Program-made: the position numbers and the translations under genes
Shown: positions 8,623 through 16,990 of the stretch, in pieces
Layout: the number at the start of each line of letters is the position of its first letter
How positions within the stretch are numbered: position 1 is the stretch's first letter
The notes under the pieces: model-generated
Database searches by the model: none
The model's input: the letters and a program-made list of their open reading frames with translations, nothing else
What the model was told of the DNA's origin: nothing
Assembly: GCF_001458315.1 (NCBI RefSeq)
Contig: NZ_CYRX01000025.1
Coordinates: 124,001-188,000, forward strand
Source: Thalassobacter stenotrophicus
GTDB lineage: Bacteria > Pseudomonadota > Alphaproteobacteria > Rhodobacterales > Rhodobacteraceae
Length of the DNA stretch: 64,000 nt
Direction of reading: 5' to 3'

Positions 8623-9975
8623 TTACTTGACGGCCTTCAGGGTCGGCTTGTCGGTCGTTGCAGGCTCAGGGGCGGTGGCCTCATTGCCCGCGGCTTGTGC
8701 AGGCTTTGATTTGGCTTTTGCCTTGGCCGCGGGCTTGGCAACATCCGCGGCGTTTGCGTCGATGAAGTCCAGCACGAGCGGGCGGATGTTGTTGCGCCAG
8801 CTTTTGCCCGCAAAGATGCCGTAGTGACCAGCCTCAGGCTCAAGGTAGGAGGCTTTCTTGCTGTCGGGCAAGCCGGTCAGCATGTCGAGGGCGGCCACAC
8901 ATTGGCCCGGGGCAGAGATGTCGTCTTTGCCACCTTCTACCGTTTTCACCGCCACGGTGGTGATTTGGCCGATGTCGATCCGCTTGCCCTTAACGGTGAA
9001 TTTGTTTTGCGCGATCTCCAGGCCCTTAAAGATACGCTCAACCGTTGAGAGATAGAATTCGGCGGTCATGTCCATCACGGCGAGATATTCGTCGTAGAAC
9101 TTATTGTGCTTGTCATGCTCGGCGGCGTCGCCGTTGGCCACACGCATCACCTGATTATAGAAAGCTTTTGAATGGGTCTCGGCGTTCATGGACATAAAGG
9201 ACGCAAGCTGTAGCAGGCCAGGATAGACCTTGCGACCAACGCCTGCGTATTTGAAGCCGACCCGTTGGATCATGCTTTCTTCGAGCTGGCCCATCGTCAC
9301 GCGGCGGCCAAAGTCGGTCACGTCGGTTGCGGCGGCATCAGGGTCGATTGGCCCGCCGATAAGGGTCAGGGTGCGGGGCTGCGCGGCGGGCTCTTCTTCG
9401 GCCAGGTAGGCGGTCGCGGCCAGCGTCAGGGGGGCGGGTTGGCACACGGCGATCACGTTCACGTCGGGGCCAAGGTGTTTCATGAAATCAACGAGATAGA
9501 GGGTATAATCCTCAACATCGAATTTACCTGCAGACACCGGGATATCGCGCGCATTGTGCCAGTCGGTCACATAGACCTCTGCATCGGGCAGAAGGGACAC
9601 AACGGTGGACCGCAGGAGCGTCGCGTAGTGGCCGGACATGGGCGCGACCAACAGGACCTTGCGGGGCATTTCGGCCCGGCCCTGTACTTGGAAATGGATC
9701 AGGTCTCCAAAGGGTTTGGCCACGGCGGTTTCGACGTCCACAAGGTGGTCACGGTTGTCGGTGCCCACAACGGAACCGATGTTCCAGTCGGGCTTGACGA
9801 CCATGCGGTCAAAGCTGCGCTCTGTGACCTCGCCCCACGCAGCCATCATTTTGAACGCTGGATTGGGGACCATCGCAAGCGCGGGGTACGAGGCCATCGC
9901 CCGTGCGGACGCACCCATCCATGCGTTGGTGTTGCGCATGGTTTCCATCATTTCGTAGGGAATTAGGTACTTCAT
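8623..9975 (-). CDS. phaZ: Intracellular polyhydroxyalkanoate depolymerase
   Basis: Hydrolyses stored amorphous PHA granules to hydroxyacids. The start at 9975 (MKYLIPYEMMETMRN) has a GGAG about ten bases upstream and gives 450 residues; an upstream ATG would add 53 unrelated residues. The cysteine nucleophile of this family is C178 in AVCQPAP, with an acidic residue at about 351-352 and H384 in EAGHYGIFAG completing the triad. Beyond about residue 410 lies a Lys/Ala/Pro-rich tail that could bind granules or nucleic acid. The gene is divergent from phaC across 118 bases and is followed without a gap by the GFA-fold gene. Confidence 0.93.
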   Translation of the reverse strand: MKYLIPYEMMETMRNTNAWMGASARAMASYPALAMVPNPAFKMMAAWGEVTERSFDRMVVKPDWNIGSVVGTDNRDHLVDVETAVAKPFGDLIHFQVQGRAEMPRKVLLVAPMSGHYATLLRSTVVSLLPDAEVYVTDWHNARDIPVSAGKFDVEDYTLYLVDFMKHLGPDVNVIAVCQPAPLTLAATAYLAEEEPAAQPRTLTLIGGPIDPDAAATDVTDFGRRVTMGQLEESMIQRVGFKYAGVGRKVYPGLLQLASFMSMNAETHSKAFYNQVMRVANGDAAEHDKHNKFYDEYLAVMDMTAEFYLSTVERIFKGLEIAQNKFTVKGKRIDIGQITTVAVKTVEGGKDDISAPGQCVAALDMLTGLPDSKKASYLEPEAGHYGIFAGKSWRNNIRPLVLDFIDANAADVAKPAAKAKAKSKPAQAAGNEATAPEPATTDKPTLKAVK

Positions 9976-10051
9976 CAAGGGGACTCCGGCTTGTGGGGCA
10001 CCAACTTCTTTACCCCGGGTTAATTCGTCGCTTTGCCCCCTCGCCAAGGCT

Positions 10052-10065
10052 CTGCTAGTTAGCAG
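10052..10065. promoter_or_regulatory. Inverted repeat in the phaZ-phaC intergenic region, possible PhaR site
   Basis: CTGCTAGTTAGCAG is a 14-base inverted repeat (CTGCT/AGCAG) between the divergent phaZ and phaC genes. Its outer halves match the CTGC...GCAG elements seen before phaP, but with six bases between CTGC and GCAG instead of three. PhaR binding here is inference. Confidence 0.4.
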
Positions 10066-10093
10066 TCGCAGCATTGGGGAAAAAAAGCAAGTC

Positions 10094-11914
10094 ATGACTG
10101 ACGATTCATCAGCCGACACCGAAACTGGCGACACACAAGATCATGCGGCTTTGTCCCGTTTGAACGAGAATATCCACAAGATGGAGGAGCTGTCCAAGCG
10201 GTTGGCCGTTGCTTTGTCGGCGCGGCAAAGCTCCGATCAGGGGCTGCAGGGACCGGGCAATGATGTCTATGTCAAGGCCGCTGCGGCCTACATGGCCGAG
10301 ATGATGACAAACCCCGGCAAGTTGATTGAGCGGCAGGTGAATTTCTGGGGTCAAAGCCTGAAACACGCCGTTGAAGCGCAGACCGCACTCTCTGAGGGTA
10401 AGCCCAAAGCCCCCCACGATGAACAGCCGGCGGATCGACGCTTTTCGAACCCTTTGTGGTCCTCTCACCCCTATTTTAACTTTGTAAAACAGCAATATCA
10501 GATCAGTTCGCAAACGATTTCGGACATCGTACGTGACCTTGAGGGGCTGGACCCAGCAGATAAAACGCGGGTTGAGTTCTTTAGCCAACAGATCATCGAC
10601 CTGTTTTCGCCCACCAACTTTCTGGCGACGAACCCTGATGCGCTTGAGCGTGCGGTTGAAACCGAGGGCGACTCACTTGTGAAGGGGCTTGAGAACCTTG
10701 TGGCCGATATTGAGGCGAACAATGGGGACTGGCTCGTCAGCCTTGCGGATCGCAAGGCGTTTGAGGTTGGCAAAAACATCGGCGCGACCGAAGGTTCGGT
10801 CGTGTTTCGCAACAAGATGTTTGAGCTGATCCAATACGCGCCCACAACGGACGAAGTGCACCGCACCCCGCTCATTCTGTTTCCGCCGTGGATCAACAAG
10901 TTTTATGTGCTGGATCTGAAGGAGCGGAATTCGCTGATCAAATGGATCGTGGATCAGGGTTATACGCTGTTTGTCGTGTCGTGGGTGAACCCGGATGAGA
11001 CTTATGCCGACGTCAGCATGGAAGACTACATTGAGCACGGGTATCTGGCCGCCGTTGACGTGGTCAAAGAGATCACGGGCGAAAAAGAGGTCAACGCGGT
11101 TGGGTATTGTATTGCAGGGACCACGCTGTCGCTGACGCTATCGCTCATGAAAAAGCGGGGCGATACTTCGATCAAATCTGCAACGCTGTTCACCACGATG
11201 ACGGATTTCTCGGACCCCGGTGAGATGGGCGTTTTCTTGAATGATGATTTCCTTGGCGGGATTGAGCGTGAGGCCGCAAAGCGCGGCTATCTGAGCAAAT
11301 TCTTCATGTCGCGCACATTCAGCTACCTGCGGTCCAACGACCTTGTCTATGGCCCCGCCATCAAAAGCTACATGCTGGGCGAGGCGCCGCCCGCCTTTGA
11401 TCTGCTGTATTGGAACGGGGATGGGACCAACCTGCCGGGCAAGATGGTGGTGCAATATCTGCGCGATCTGTGCACCGGCAACCGCTTGGCCGAAGGGACG
11501 ATTGAATACTTTGGTGAGACGCTATCACTGAAGGATGTGACCGTGCCGGTTTGTGCGATTGCTTGCGAAACCGACCATATCGCCGCGTGGAAATCCAGCT
11601 ATGCGGGCGTTCGCCAGATGGGGTCGCGTAACAAGACGTTCATTCTATCCCAATCGGGGCACATCGCGGGCATCGTAAACCCACCCAGCAAAAATAAGTA
11701 TGGCCACTATACCAACGACGGTCCGATGATCGATGATCCGGATGCATGGTTAGAGGACGCGATTTTTAATGAGGGGTCCTGGTGGCCACGTTGGGATGGC
11801 TGGCTCAAGAAACGGTCAGGCAAAAAAGTGCCGGCACGGGTGCCCGGAGAGGGTGCGCACAAGGTTTTGGGACCAGCGCCCGGGACATATGTGGTCGCTA
11901 AGCCTGCGGAATAA
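10094..11914 (+). CDS. phaC: Class I polyhydroxyalkanoate synthase
   Basis: Polymerises (R)-3-hydroxyacyl-CoA into PHA at the granule surface. The 606-residue length fits class I single-subunit synthases. The lipase-like box VGYCIAG carries catalytic C339; D494 (CETDHIAAW) and H523 (SQSGHIAGIVNPP) complete the triad. The N-terminal 110 residues are variable, as in the family, and are followed by the conserved N-terminal domain including the FSPTNFLATNP motif. Only a weak GGGGA precedes the ATG. The phasin and PhaR genes follow, and the depolymerase is divergent, the standard rhodobacterial arrangement. Confidence 0.96.
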   Translation: MTDDSSADTETGDTQDHAALSRLNENIHKMEELSKRLAVALSARQSSDQGLQGPGNDVYVKAAAAYMAEMMTNPGKLIERQVNFWGQSLKHAVEAQTALSEGKPKAPHDEQPADRRFSNPLWSSHPYFNFVKQQYQISSQTISDIVRDLEGLDPADKTRVEFFSQQIIDLFSPTNFLATNPDALERAVETEGDSLVKGLENLVADIEANNGDWLVSLADRKAFEVGKNIGATEGSVVFRNKMFELIQYAPTTDEVHRTPLILFPPWINKFYVLDLKERNSLIKWIVDQGYTLFVVSWVNPDETYADVSMEDYIEHGYLAAVDVVKEITGEKEVNAVGYCIAGTTLSLTLSLMKKRGDTSIKSATLFTTMTDFSDPGEMGVFLNDDFLGGIEREAAKRGYLSKFFMSRTFSYLRSNDLVYGPAIKSYMLGEAPPAFDLLYWNGDGTNLPGKMVVQYLRDLCTGNRLAEGTIEYFGETLSLKDVTVPVCAIACETDHIAAWKSSYAGVRQMGSRNKTFILSQSGHIAGIVNPPSKNKYGHYTNDGPMIDDPDAWLEDAIFNEGSWWPRWDGWLKKRSGKKVPARVPGEGAHKVLGPAPGTYVVAKPAE

Positions 11915-11928
11915 TTGATGGATTAGCC

Positions 11929-11995
11929 CTGCATCGCAGCTTGTCGGTTTGTCGCATGCTGCGGTGCAGAAAAAACTTGAAATGCTGCAGTGCAG
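11929..11995. promoter_or_regulatory. Three CTGC-N3-GCAG operators (PhaR) before phaP
   Basis: Three copies of CTGC-N3-GCAG stand at 11929-11939 (spacer ATC), 11959-11969 (GGT) and 11985-11995 (AGT), 30 and 26 bases apart. PhaR of Paracoccus is known to bind TGC-rich palindromes of this kind before phaP. The third copy lies between the likely -35 and -10 elements of the phaP promoter, which fits repression by steric block. The repeats are seen directly; PhaR binding is inferred from family knowledge. Confidence 0.82.
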
Positions 11996-12005
11996 CGTGT
12001 ATCTA
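11977..12005 (+). promoter_or_regulatory. Putative phaP promoter
   Basis: TTGAAA (11977-11982), a 17-base spacer and TATCTA (12000-12005) form a plausible housekeeping promoter. The spacer contains a full CTGC-N3-GCAG site. An alternative -10 is TATATT a few bases downstream. Confidence 0.5.
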
Positions 12006-12064
12006 TATTCCAGACACAGCGAATAACTCGGGTGGTCCGGGTGAATATTCAAGGAGTAGAGACA

Positions 12065-12508
12065 ATGGCTAACACACAAGATTTTACAAAATACATGACC
12101 GACATGATGGGTTCTTTCCCCGTAGACACCGCTGCCGTTACGGACGCGATGAAGTCGCAAACGGCCATGGCTGAAAAAATGTCCAAGCTGGCTCTGGAAG
12201 CCGCTGAGAAATCCGCTGAGATTTCCAACAAATGGACCAAAGAAACACTGGCGAAAATCGCACCAGTTACGACTGCAAAAGAAGAGCCTGCTGACTACGC
12301 AAAAGCAATGACCGACTTCGCATCCGCGACAGCCGAAGTTGCTGCTGAAAACATGGCTGCTTTCGCTGAAATCGCGAAAAAAGTGCAGATGGAAACTGTT
12401 GAGCTGATGCTGGCTGCTGGCAAAGAAGCCACCGAAGATGCAACCGCAGCTGTTAAAAAAGCCACAGCTGACGTGTCCGCTGCGACGAAAAAAGCCGCCG
12501 CTAAATAA
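12065..12508 (+). CDS. phaP: Phasin (granule-associated protein)
   Basis: Coats PHA granules and controls their number and size. The ATG at 12065 follows a good AAGGAG at 12051-12056 and gives 147 residues; an in-frame ATG at 11990 lies inside the promoter and operator region and is rejected. The protein is almost wholly helical, rich in Ala, Lys, Glu and Met, with a phasin-type core (about residues 5-115) and an Ala/Lys-rich tail (VKKATADVSAATKKAAAK). Codon use looks optimised, as expected for an abundant protein. Expression is probably derepressed when PhaR is titrated by granules. Confidence 0.93.
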   Translation: MANTQDFTKYMTDMMGSFPVDTAAVTDAMKSQTAMAEKMSKLALEAAEKSAEISNKWTKETLAKIAPVTTAKEEPADYAKAMTDFASATAEVAAENMAAFAEIAKKVQMETVELMLAAGKEATEDATAAVKKATADVSAATKKAAAK

Positions 12509-12558
12509 GCGACGCAAGAACACTTCTGCCGACGTCCTCCCTGTCGGCAAAAAAGTGG

Positions 12559-12588
12559 GGCGGGGTGTTATTAGCACCTCGCCTTTTT
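12559..12588 (+). terminator. Rho-independent terminator after phaP
   Basis: GGCGGGGTG (12559-12567) pairs with CACCTCGCC (12575-12583), with one G-T pair and a seven-base loop, followed by TTTTT. It separates phaP from the independently regulated phaR. Confidence 0.85.
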
Positions 12589-12658
12589 CGTTTGTACGCC
12601 CAAATGCGGGCTGCGGTGTCCGCTTGGGGCAATCGATTGTGCGCTTGCCTTTTTGCGA

Positions 12659-12681
12659 TGCAGCAGCGTAGGGTTGCTGCA
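12659..12681. promoter_or_regulatory. Putative PhaR autoregulatory site before phaR
   Basis: TGCAGCA (12659-12665) and TGCTGCA (12675-12681) form an inverted repeat just before phaR. It overlaps a near-match to CTGC-N3-GCAG (CTGCACCGCAA from 12677). Autorepression by PhaR is known in related bacteria and is inferred here. Confidence 0.5.
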
Positions 12682-12707
12682 CCGCAAAGAAGCCTGGGAG
12701 GCACATC

Positions 12708-13280
12708 GTGGCCGAAACGGACAAACCGCTCCTCATCAAACGCTATGCCAGCCGCCGGCTGTATAATACTGAAACGTCCGACTACGTGACGCTAGAGGAT
12801 ATCGCGGGCTTTATCCGTGCAGGACGCGAAGTGCAGATTGTCGACCTTAAATCCGGGGATGATCTGAGCCGCCAATACCTTCTTCAGATCATCGCAGAGC
12901 ATGAAAGCCGGGGCGAAAACGTCCTGCCGCTGTCGGTTCTGACGGACTTGGTGCGCAGCTACACGACGCAGGCACAATCGGTTGTGCCGGACTTCTTGGC
13001 ACAAAGTTTTGATATGCTTCGTTCGGGCCAGTCCAAGATGATTGAGAACGCGAGCGTGATGAACCCATTGGCCAAGATGCCGGGGTTCGAAGTAATGCAG
13101 GCGCAGCAAAAGGCGTTTTTTGCAGCGATGACTGGCGGCTGGACCCCGGGTGATGAACCCGCAGCCGAGGCCAAACCTCAACCCGCCGCTGAGGACGAAA
13201 GCGCCGCCGAAGAGTTGGACGCGATCAAGAAGCAACTGGCCGACATGCAGGCCATTCTGTCCAAAATGAACAAGACCTAA
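12708..13280 (+). CDS. phaR: PHA synthesis repressor PhaR
   Basis: DNA-binding repressor that also binds PHA, so that phasin is made only when polymer is present. The start is GTG at 12708, preceded by GGGAGG at 12696-12701. The 190-residue protein begins with the highly conserved PhaR N-terminal domain (KRYASRRLYNTETSDYVTLED...), followed by the PHB accumulation regulatory region (about residues 65-110) and a Glu/Ala-rich C-terminal helix. The CTGC-N3-GCAG sites before phaP and the inverted repeat before this gene are its likely targets. Confidence 0.95.
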   Translation: MAETDKPLLIKRYASRRLYNTETSDYVTLEDIAGFIRAGREVQIVDLKSGDDLSRQYLLQIIAEHESRGENVLPLSVLTDLVRSYTTQAQSVVPDFLAQSFDMLRSGQSKMIENASVMNPLAKMPGFEVMQAQQKAFFAAMTGGWTPGDEPAAEAKPQPAAEDESAAEELDAIKKQLADMQAILSKMNKT

Positions 13281-13288
13281 TCAGGTTT

Positions 13289-13322
13289 GGGGCGGTCTTC
13301 GGATCACGAAATCCGCCCCTTT
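13289..13322 (+). terminator. Terminator after phaR
   Basis: GGGGCGG (13289-13295) pairs with CCGCCCC (13313-13319) across an 17-base loop, followed by TTT. The convergent aminotransferase gene ends at 13329, so it may act on both strands. Confidence 0.7.
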
Positions 13323-13328
13323 GCAGTG

Positions 13329-14699
13329 CTAGCCGACCTCTTTGAACACTTGGGTCAGCGCGCCTTCTAGCTTTTCGAACATCTCATCCATGTGCGCGTC
13401 GGTCATGATGAACGGCGGGCACAGCACGATGCTTTGGCCCAAGGGGCGGCAGATCAATCCGTGATCGGTGCAGGTGTTCGCGATCCGCTCTGAGATCGAC
13501 AAGTCGGCAGCAAAGGGCGTGCGTGTGTCCTTGTCGTGCACGGCCTCTAGGGCCCCCATCAACCCCTTGCCACGCCATTCCCCGATATGGGGATGCTTGG
13601 CCAATTCAGCCATACCGGCCTCAAACCTGGGGGTCAGGGTGCGGACGTTTTCCATCAACCCCTCGTTCATTACGACGTCAATCGCCTTGAGCGCGATGGC
13701 ACAGCCCACAGGGTGGCCTGATGCGGTGAACCCGTGGGGGAATTCCTCAATCGCTTCGGCCGCGTTTTGCATCCTGTCGGATAGCTCAGGCCCCAAGATG
13801 ACCGCCCCCATAGGAAAGAACCCAGCCGTGAGGTTTTTGGAGGAGATCACCGCGTCGGGCATAAAGTCATAGGTTTCGCAGCCCCATGTGTTGCCCGTTC
13901 GGCCAAAGCCGCAGATGACCTCATCGCTGATGATCGGGATACCATGACGGCGCAGGATCGGGACGATGGCCTGAAAATACCCCTCGGATGGGGGGATCAC
14001 GCCGCCCGCTCCCATCACCGGCTCGGCAAAGAACCCCGCGATGGTGTCGGCGCCTTCGCGCGCGATTGTGTCCTCTAGCTCTTGGGCCATGCGGGCGGTG
14101 AATTCGGCCTCGGTTTCATTCGGGCGACCTTCGCGCCAATAATGCGGACAGCTGAGGTGGACAAACCCCGGCAAGGGAAGGCCGAAAACGGAGTTGTAGG
14201 GCTTGCCCGTCATGGACGCCGAAACTGCTGTGACCCCGTGATAGCCGTTCTTGCGGGTCAGGATTTTGCGGCGCTCCGGCTGGCCCTCTGCGGCCCATAG
14301 GAACCACAGCATTTTGACCATTGTGTCGTTCGCCTCAGACCCGGAATTGGTGTAGAATACCTTGCCGCGCTCAAAGGGTGACACCTCAACCAGCTTTTCG
14401 GACAGTTGCACTGTTTGATCCGACATCCGCCCAAAGAAGGCGTGATAGCCGGGGAAACGGGCATATTGCGCTTGGGCGGCTTCGATCAAGCCGGGGTGGT
14501 CAAACCCCGCGACCATGTTCCAAAGCCCTGAATTCGCGTCCAGATATGTCTTGCCGTTCGTGTCATGGACATACGGCCCTGTGCCGTGGGTCAGCACAAC
14601 GGTGCCACGCGCGTGGATCGAAGGCAGGTCAGTGAAGCCAAAGAATGAGGCGGCCTCTGCGCGGGCCTCCCAGCTTTGAGGAATGGTGGTGTCGGGCAT
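13329..14699 (-). CDS. Class III PLP-dependent aminotransferase
   Basis: A 456-residue omega-aminotransferase of the class III family. Visible elements are the phosphate-cup region NSGSEANDT, D259 (IISDEVICGFGRTG), which binds the pyridine nitrogen, and the Schiff-base lysine K288 in SSKNLTAGFFPMGA. It most resembles amine- or omega-amino-acid:pyruvate aminotransferases. Candidate donors include beta-alanine, taurine, putrescine and 4-aminobutyrate; the motifs do not decide between them. The gene is divergent from otnK, with about 170 bases between, and no metabolic link is obvious. Confidence 0.9.
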   Translation of the reverse strand: MPDTTIPQSWEARAEAASFFGFTDLPSIHARGTVVLTHGTGPYVHDTNGKTYLDANSGLWNMVAGFDHPGLIEAAQAQYARFPGYHAFFGRMSDQTVQLSEKLVEVSPFERGKVFYTNSGSEANDTMVKMLWFLWAAEGQPERRKILTRKNGYHGVTAVSASMTGKPYNSVFGLPLPGFVHLSCPHYWREGRPNETEAEFTARMAQELEDTIAREGADTIAGFFAEPVMGAGGVIPPSEGYFQAIVPILRRHGIPIISDEVICGFGRTGNTWGCETYDFMPDAVISSKNLTAGFFPMGAVILGPELSDRMQNAAEAIEEFPHGFTASGHPVGCAIALKAIDVVMNEGLMENVRTLTPRFEAGMAELAKHPHIGEWRGKGLMGALEAVHDKDTRTPFAADLSISERIANTCTDHGLICRPLGQSIVLCPPFIMTDAHMDEMFEKLEGALTQVFKEVG

Positions 14700-14819
14700 G
14701 ATGCGCTCCTGATCGGATTCGCCGCGATGCTACGCCCAACCTGCGGCGCGAGCAATCTCACGCGACTTTGCATTTCTGCATCACTTGTCACAATCGCAGG
14801 CGTGGGCAAAAGACAGTTC

Positions 14820-14847
14820 TTGTGGTTGGCGCGTGCCAGACTACAAT
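14820..14847 (+). promoter_or_regulatory. Putative otnKC promoter
   Basis: TTGTGG (14820-14825), a 16-base spacer and TACAAT (14842-14847) stand just before the ribosome-binding site of otnK (GGGAGGG at 14860-14866). The predicted leader is short. Confidence 0.4.
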
Positions 14848-14870
14848 TTGTGCGTCCTTGGGAGGGTCTT

Positions 14871-16136
14871 ATGTCAGTGTTTTTTGGCGCTATTGCGGAT
14901 GATTTTACGGGTGCTACGGATTTGGCCGCCATGTTGGCGCGGGCCGGTGTGGCAGTAAACTTGCGGATTGGTATCCCAGACAGCACCGATGATTTGGCCC
15001 CGTTTGAGGTAATCGCCCTCAAATCCCGAACCCTTCCACGCGAGGACGCGGTCAGCCAAGTGCGCGCGGCACTTAAGTGGCTGCGCGGTGCGGGGGCTGA
15101 GCGGATATTTTGGAAATATTGCTCAACCTTTGACAGCACGGCGCAGGGCAATATCGGTCCGGTGGCCGAGGCGATGATGACCGACATGGGCGTGAGCCAG
15201 ACAGTGTATTGTCCCGCGTTCCCCGAAAATGGCCGGACTGTTTATAACGGCTACTTGCATGTGGGCGACCAACTGCTGAGCGAGTCGCCGATGAAGGACC
15301 ACCCGCTGACCCCTATGCGCGACGCGTCACTCACGCGTCTTCTGCGCCCGCAGGTCCGTCGTGAGGTTGGTGCAATTCACCTGCCCACCATTCGCGCCGG
15401 GGCCGAGGCGATTGAGGCCGCGATGATGCGGCTGGCTGAGGCGAATGTGGCCCACGTCGTGGTGGATGCTATCGCGTCCGAGGATCTGGATGCGATTGCT
15501 GCAGCCGTTCATGACCTGCCGCTGTTGACCGGGGGCAGCGCGATTGCCCAGAGCCTGCCGGAACTGTACGCGCAGGCCGGCGCGCTTTCGCGACCCGCCG
15601 CACCCGCCACTCCGCCCAGTTTGAGCGCGGGGTCGGTGGTCTTGTCGGGCAGTTGTTCGGCCATGACCCGGGTGCAAGTCGGCGCCTATCTGGATCAGGC
15701 CAAAGGCTTTCGGTTGGACCCGCTGGAACTGGCCAGCGAAGGCGTGCTGCCCGCGCGCCGTTGGTTGGCCGCGCAGGACATTGACGCCCCAAAGATCATC
15801 TACGCCACAGCGGAACCCGCCACAGTGGCCGCGGCCCAAGAAAAATTGGGTGTCGCGCGTGCCGGCGTGTTGGTTGAGGACGCGCTGGCGCAATTGGCGC
15901 TGGATGCGCGCAACCTAGGGGTGGGGCGCATCGTGGTCGCGGGGGGCGAAACCTCTGGGGCTGTGACCCGCAAACTGGACATTGATCGCTTGGCCATCGG
16001 CCCCGAGATCGCGCCGGGCGTGCCGTGGACGTTCTGCAAAAGCGATGACAAAGACCTCGCGATTACGCTGAAGTCTGGCAACTTTGGCAGCCCCAATTTC
16101 TTTGCAGAGGCGCTTGCGCTGTTGGAGCGCGTATAA
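14871..16136 (+). CDS. otnK: 3-oxo-tetronate kinase (four-carbon acid sugar kinase family)
   Basis: Phosphorylates 3-oxo-tetronate (2-dehydro-erythronate or -threonate) at C4 using ATP. The ATG at 14871 has a strong GGGAGGG seven to eleven bases upstream and gives 421 residues, the usual family length. The N-terminal substrate domain has the signature GAIADDFTGATDLAAMLARAG. The C-terminal nucleotide domain has the conserved GGETSGAVTRKL motif. The stop overlaps the start of otnC by one base (TAATG). The usual partner dehydrogenase and isomerase (DenD/LtnD, OtnI) are not next to it. Confidence 0.9.
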   Translation: MSVFFGAIADDFTGATDLAAMLARAGVAVNLRIGIPDSTDDLAPFEVIALKSRTLPREDAVSQVRAALKWLRGAGAERIFWKYCSTFDSTAQGNIGPVAEAMMTDMGVSQTVYCPAFPENGRTVYNGYLHVGDQLLSESPMKDHPLTPMRDASLTRLLRPQVRREVGAIHLPTIRAGAEAIEAAMMRLAEANVAHVVVDAIASEDLDAIAAAVHDLPLLTGGSAIAQSLPELYAQAGALSRPAAPATPPSLSAGSVVLSGSCSAMTRVQVGAYLDQAKGFRLDPLELASEGVLPARRWLAAQDIDAPKIIYATAEPATVAAAQEKLGVARAGVLVEDALAQLALDARNLGVGRIVVAGGETSGAVTRKLDIDRLAIGPEIAPGVPWTFCKSDDKDLAITLKSGNFGSPNFFAEALALLERV

Positions 16137-16786
16137 TGTCGGCAGAGGCCAAACTGCGCGAAGATATCTGCACGCTCGCGGCCTCGATGTTCAATCGGGG
16201 GCTGACGTCGGGGTCTTCGGGCAACATCTCGGCCCGGTTAGAGGACGGCCGCCTGTTGGTGACGCCGACGGGGCATTGTTTTGGCCGCTTGGACCCCGCC
16301 ACATTGTCGGTGATTGACGCGGACGGGCGACACCTGGATGGTGATGCGCCCACCAAAGAGGTCCCGCTGCACACCGCATTTTATGAAACGCGTGCCGCGC
16401 AGACCGGCGCGGTTGTGCACCTGCATTCGACCCATTCCGTCGCGTTGTCGCTTTTGCCGGAAACGGACCCCGACAACATGCTGCCCCCCCTGACGGCCTA
16501 CGGGATCATGCGGCTCGGCAAGGTGAAACTGCTGCCCTACTACATGCCCGGAGACCCGGCTATGGGGGATGCGATCCGCGGGCTTGCGGGCAAACGAACA
16601 GCCGTGGTTTTGGCCCATCACGGTCCTGTTGTTGCGGGCAAATCGCTTGAGGCTGCGTGCTACGCGATGGAAGAATTGGAAGAGGCGTCCAAGTTGGCAA
16701 TCCTGACCCGTGGGCTGTCGCCAAAGATGCTCAATGCGGCTGAAATCAACGGATTGGTGACAAAATTTAACGTTGATTGGGACTAA
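16136..16786 (+). CDS. otnC: 3-oxo-tetronate 4-phosphate decarboxylase (class II aldolase fold)
   Basis: Decarboxylates 3-oxo-tetronate 4-phosphate to dihydroxyacetone phosphate. The 216-residue class II aldolase/adducin domain has the phosphate-binding SGSSGNIS loop, E75 (KEVPLHTAFY), metal ligands H95 and H97 (VVHLHSTHS) and a further His in LAHHGPVV (161-162). Coupling with the kinase by one-base overlap is typical of the tetronate catabolism pair and separates this protein from fuculose-phosphate aldolases. Confidence 0.9.
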   Translation: MSAEAKLREDICTLAASMFNRGLTSGSSGNISARLEDGRLLVTPTGHCFGRLDPATLSVIDADGRHLDGDAPTKEVPLHTAFYETRAAQTGAVVHLHSTHSVALSLLPETDPDNMLPPLTAYGIMRLGKVKLLPYYMPGDPAMGDAIRGLAGKRTAVVLAHHGPVVAGKSLEAACYAMEELEEASKLAILTRGLSPKMLNAAEINGLVTKFNVDWD

Positions 16787-16990
16787 TCAAGTCCACCTCT
16801 AGCTATCCAGTGCAATAAAGGCCCCACATGTAGTGCGTGCCGCCCGATTAGGGCGGGCGTGAGGCGTGGGCGTCTGAAAAGGCCATAGTTTGGCCGAATA
16901 AATTCAAAATTCGTTAACCATACTGATCTCAGCAAGGGCATCGAGGGATGTTCTGACCACTGGGGGCGCTCTGCAATGAAAGGCAGCAGT
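16787..16990. other. Intergenic region before the sqdB-like gene
   Basis: About 200 bases without a gene. It contains a GC-rich hairpin (CCGCCC/GGGCGG near 16842-16860) without a U-run, a short GGCC...GGCC repeat near 16881-16895, and an AT-rich stretch (16896-16922) that could hold the promoter for the downstream genes. No element could be assigned with confidence. Confidence 0.35.

Noticed and set aside
11990-12064. Longer phasin start at 11990
   Set aside because: The extra 25 codons cover an operator and the -10 region; the ATG at 12065 has a strong ribosome-binding site.
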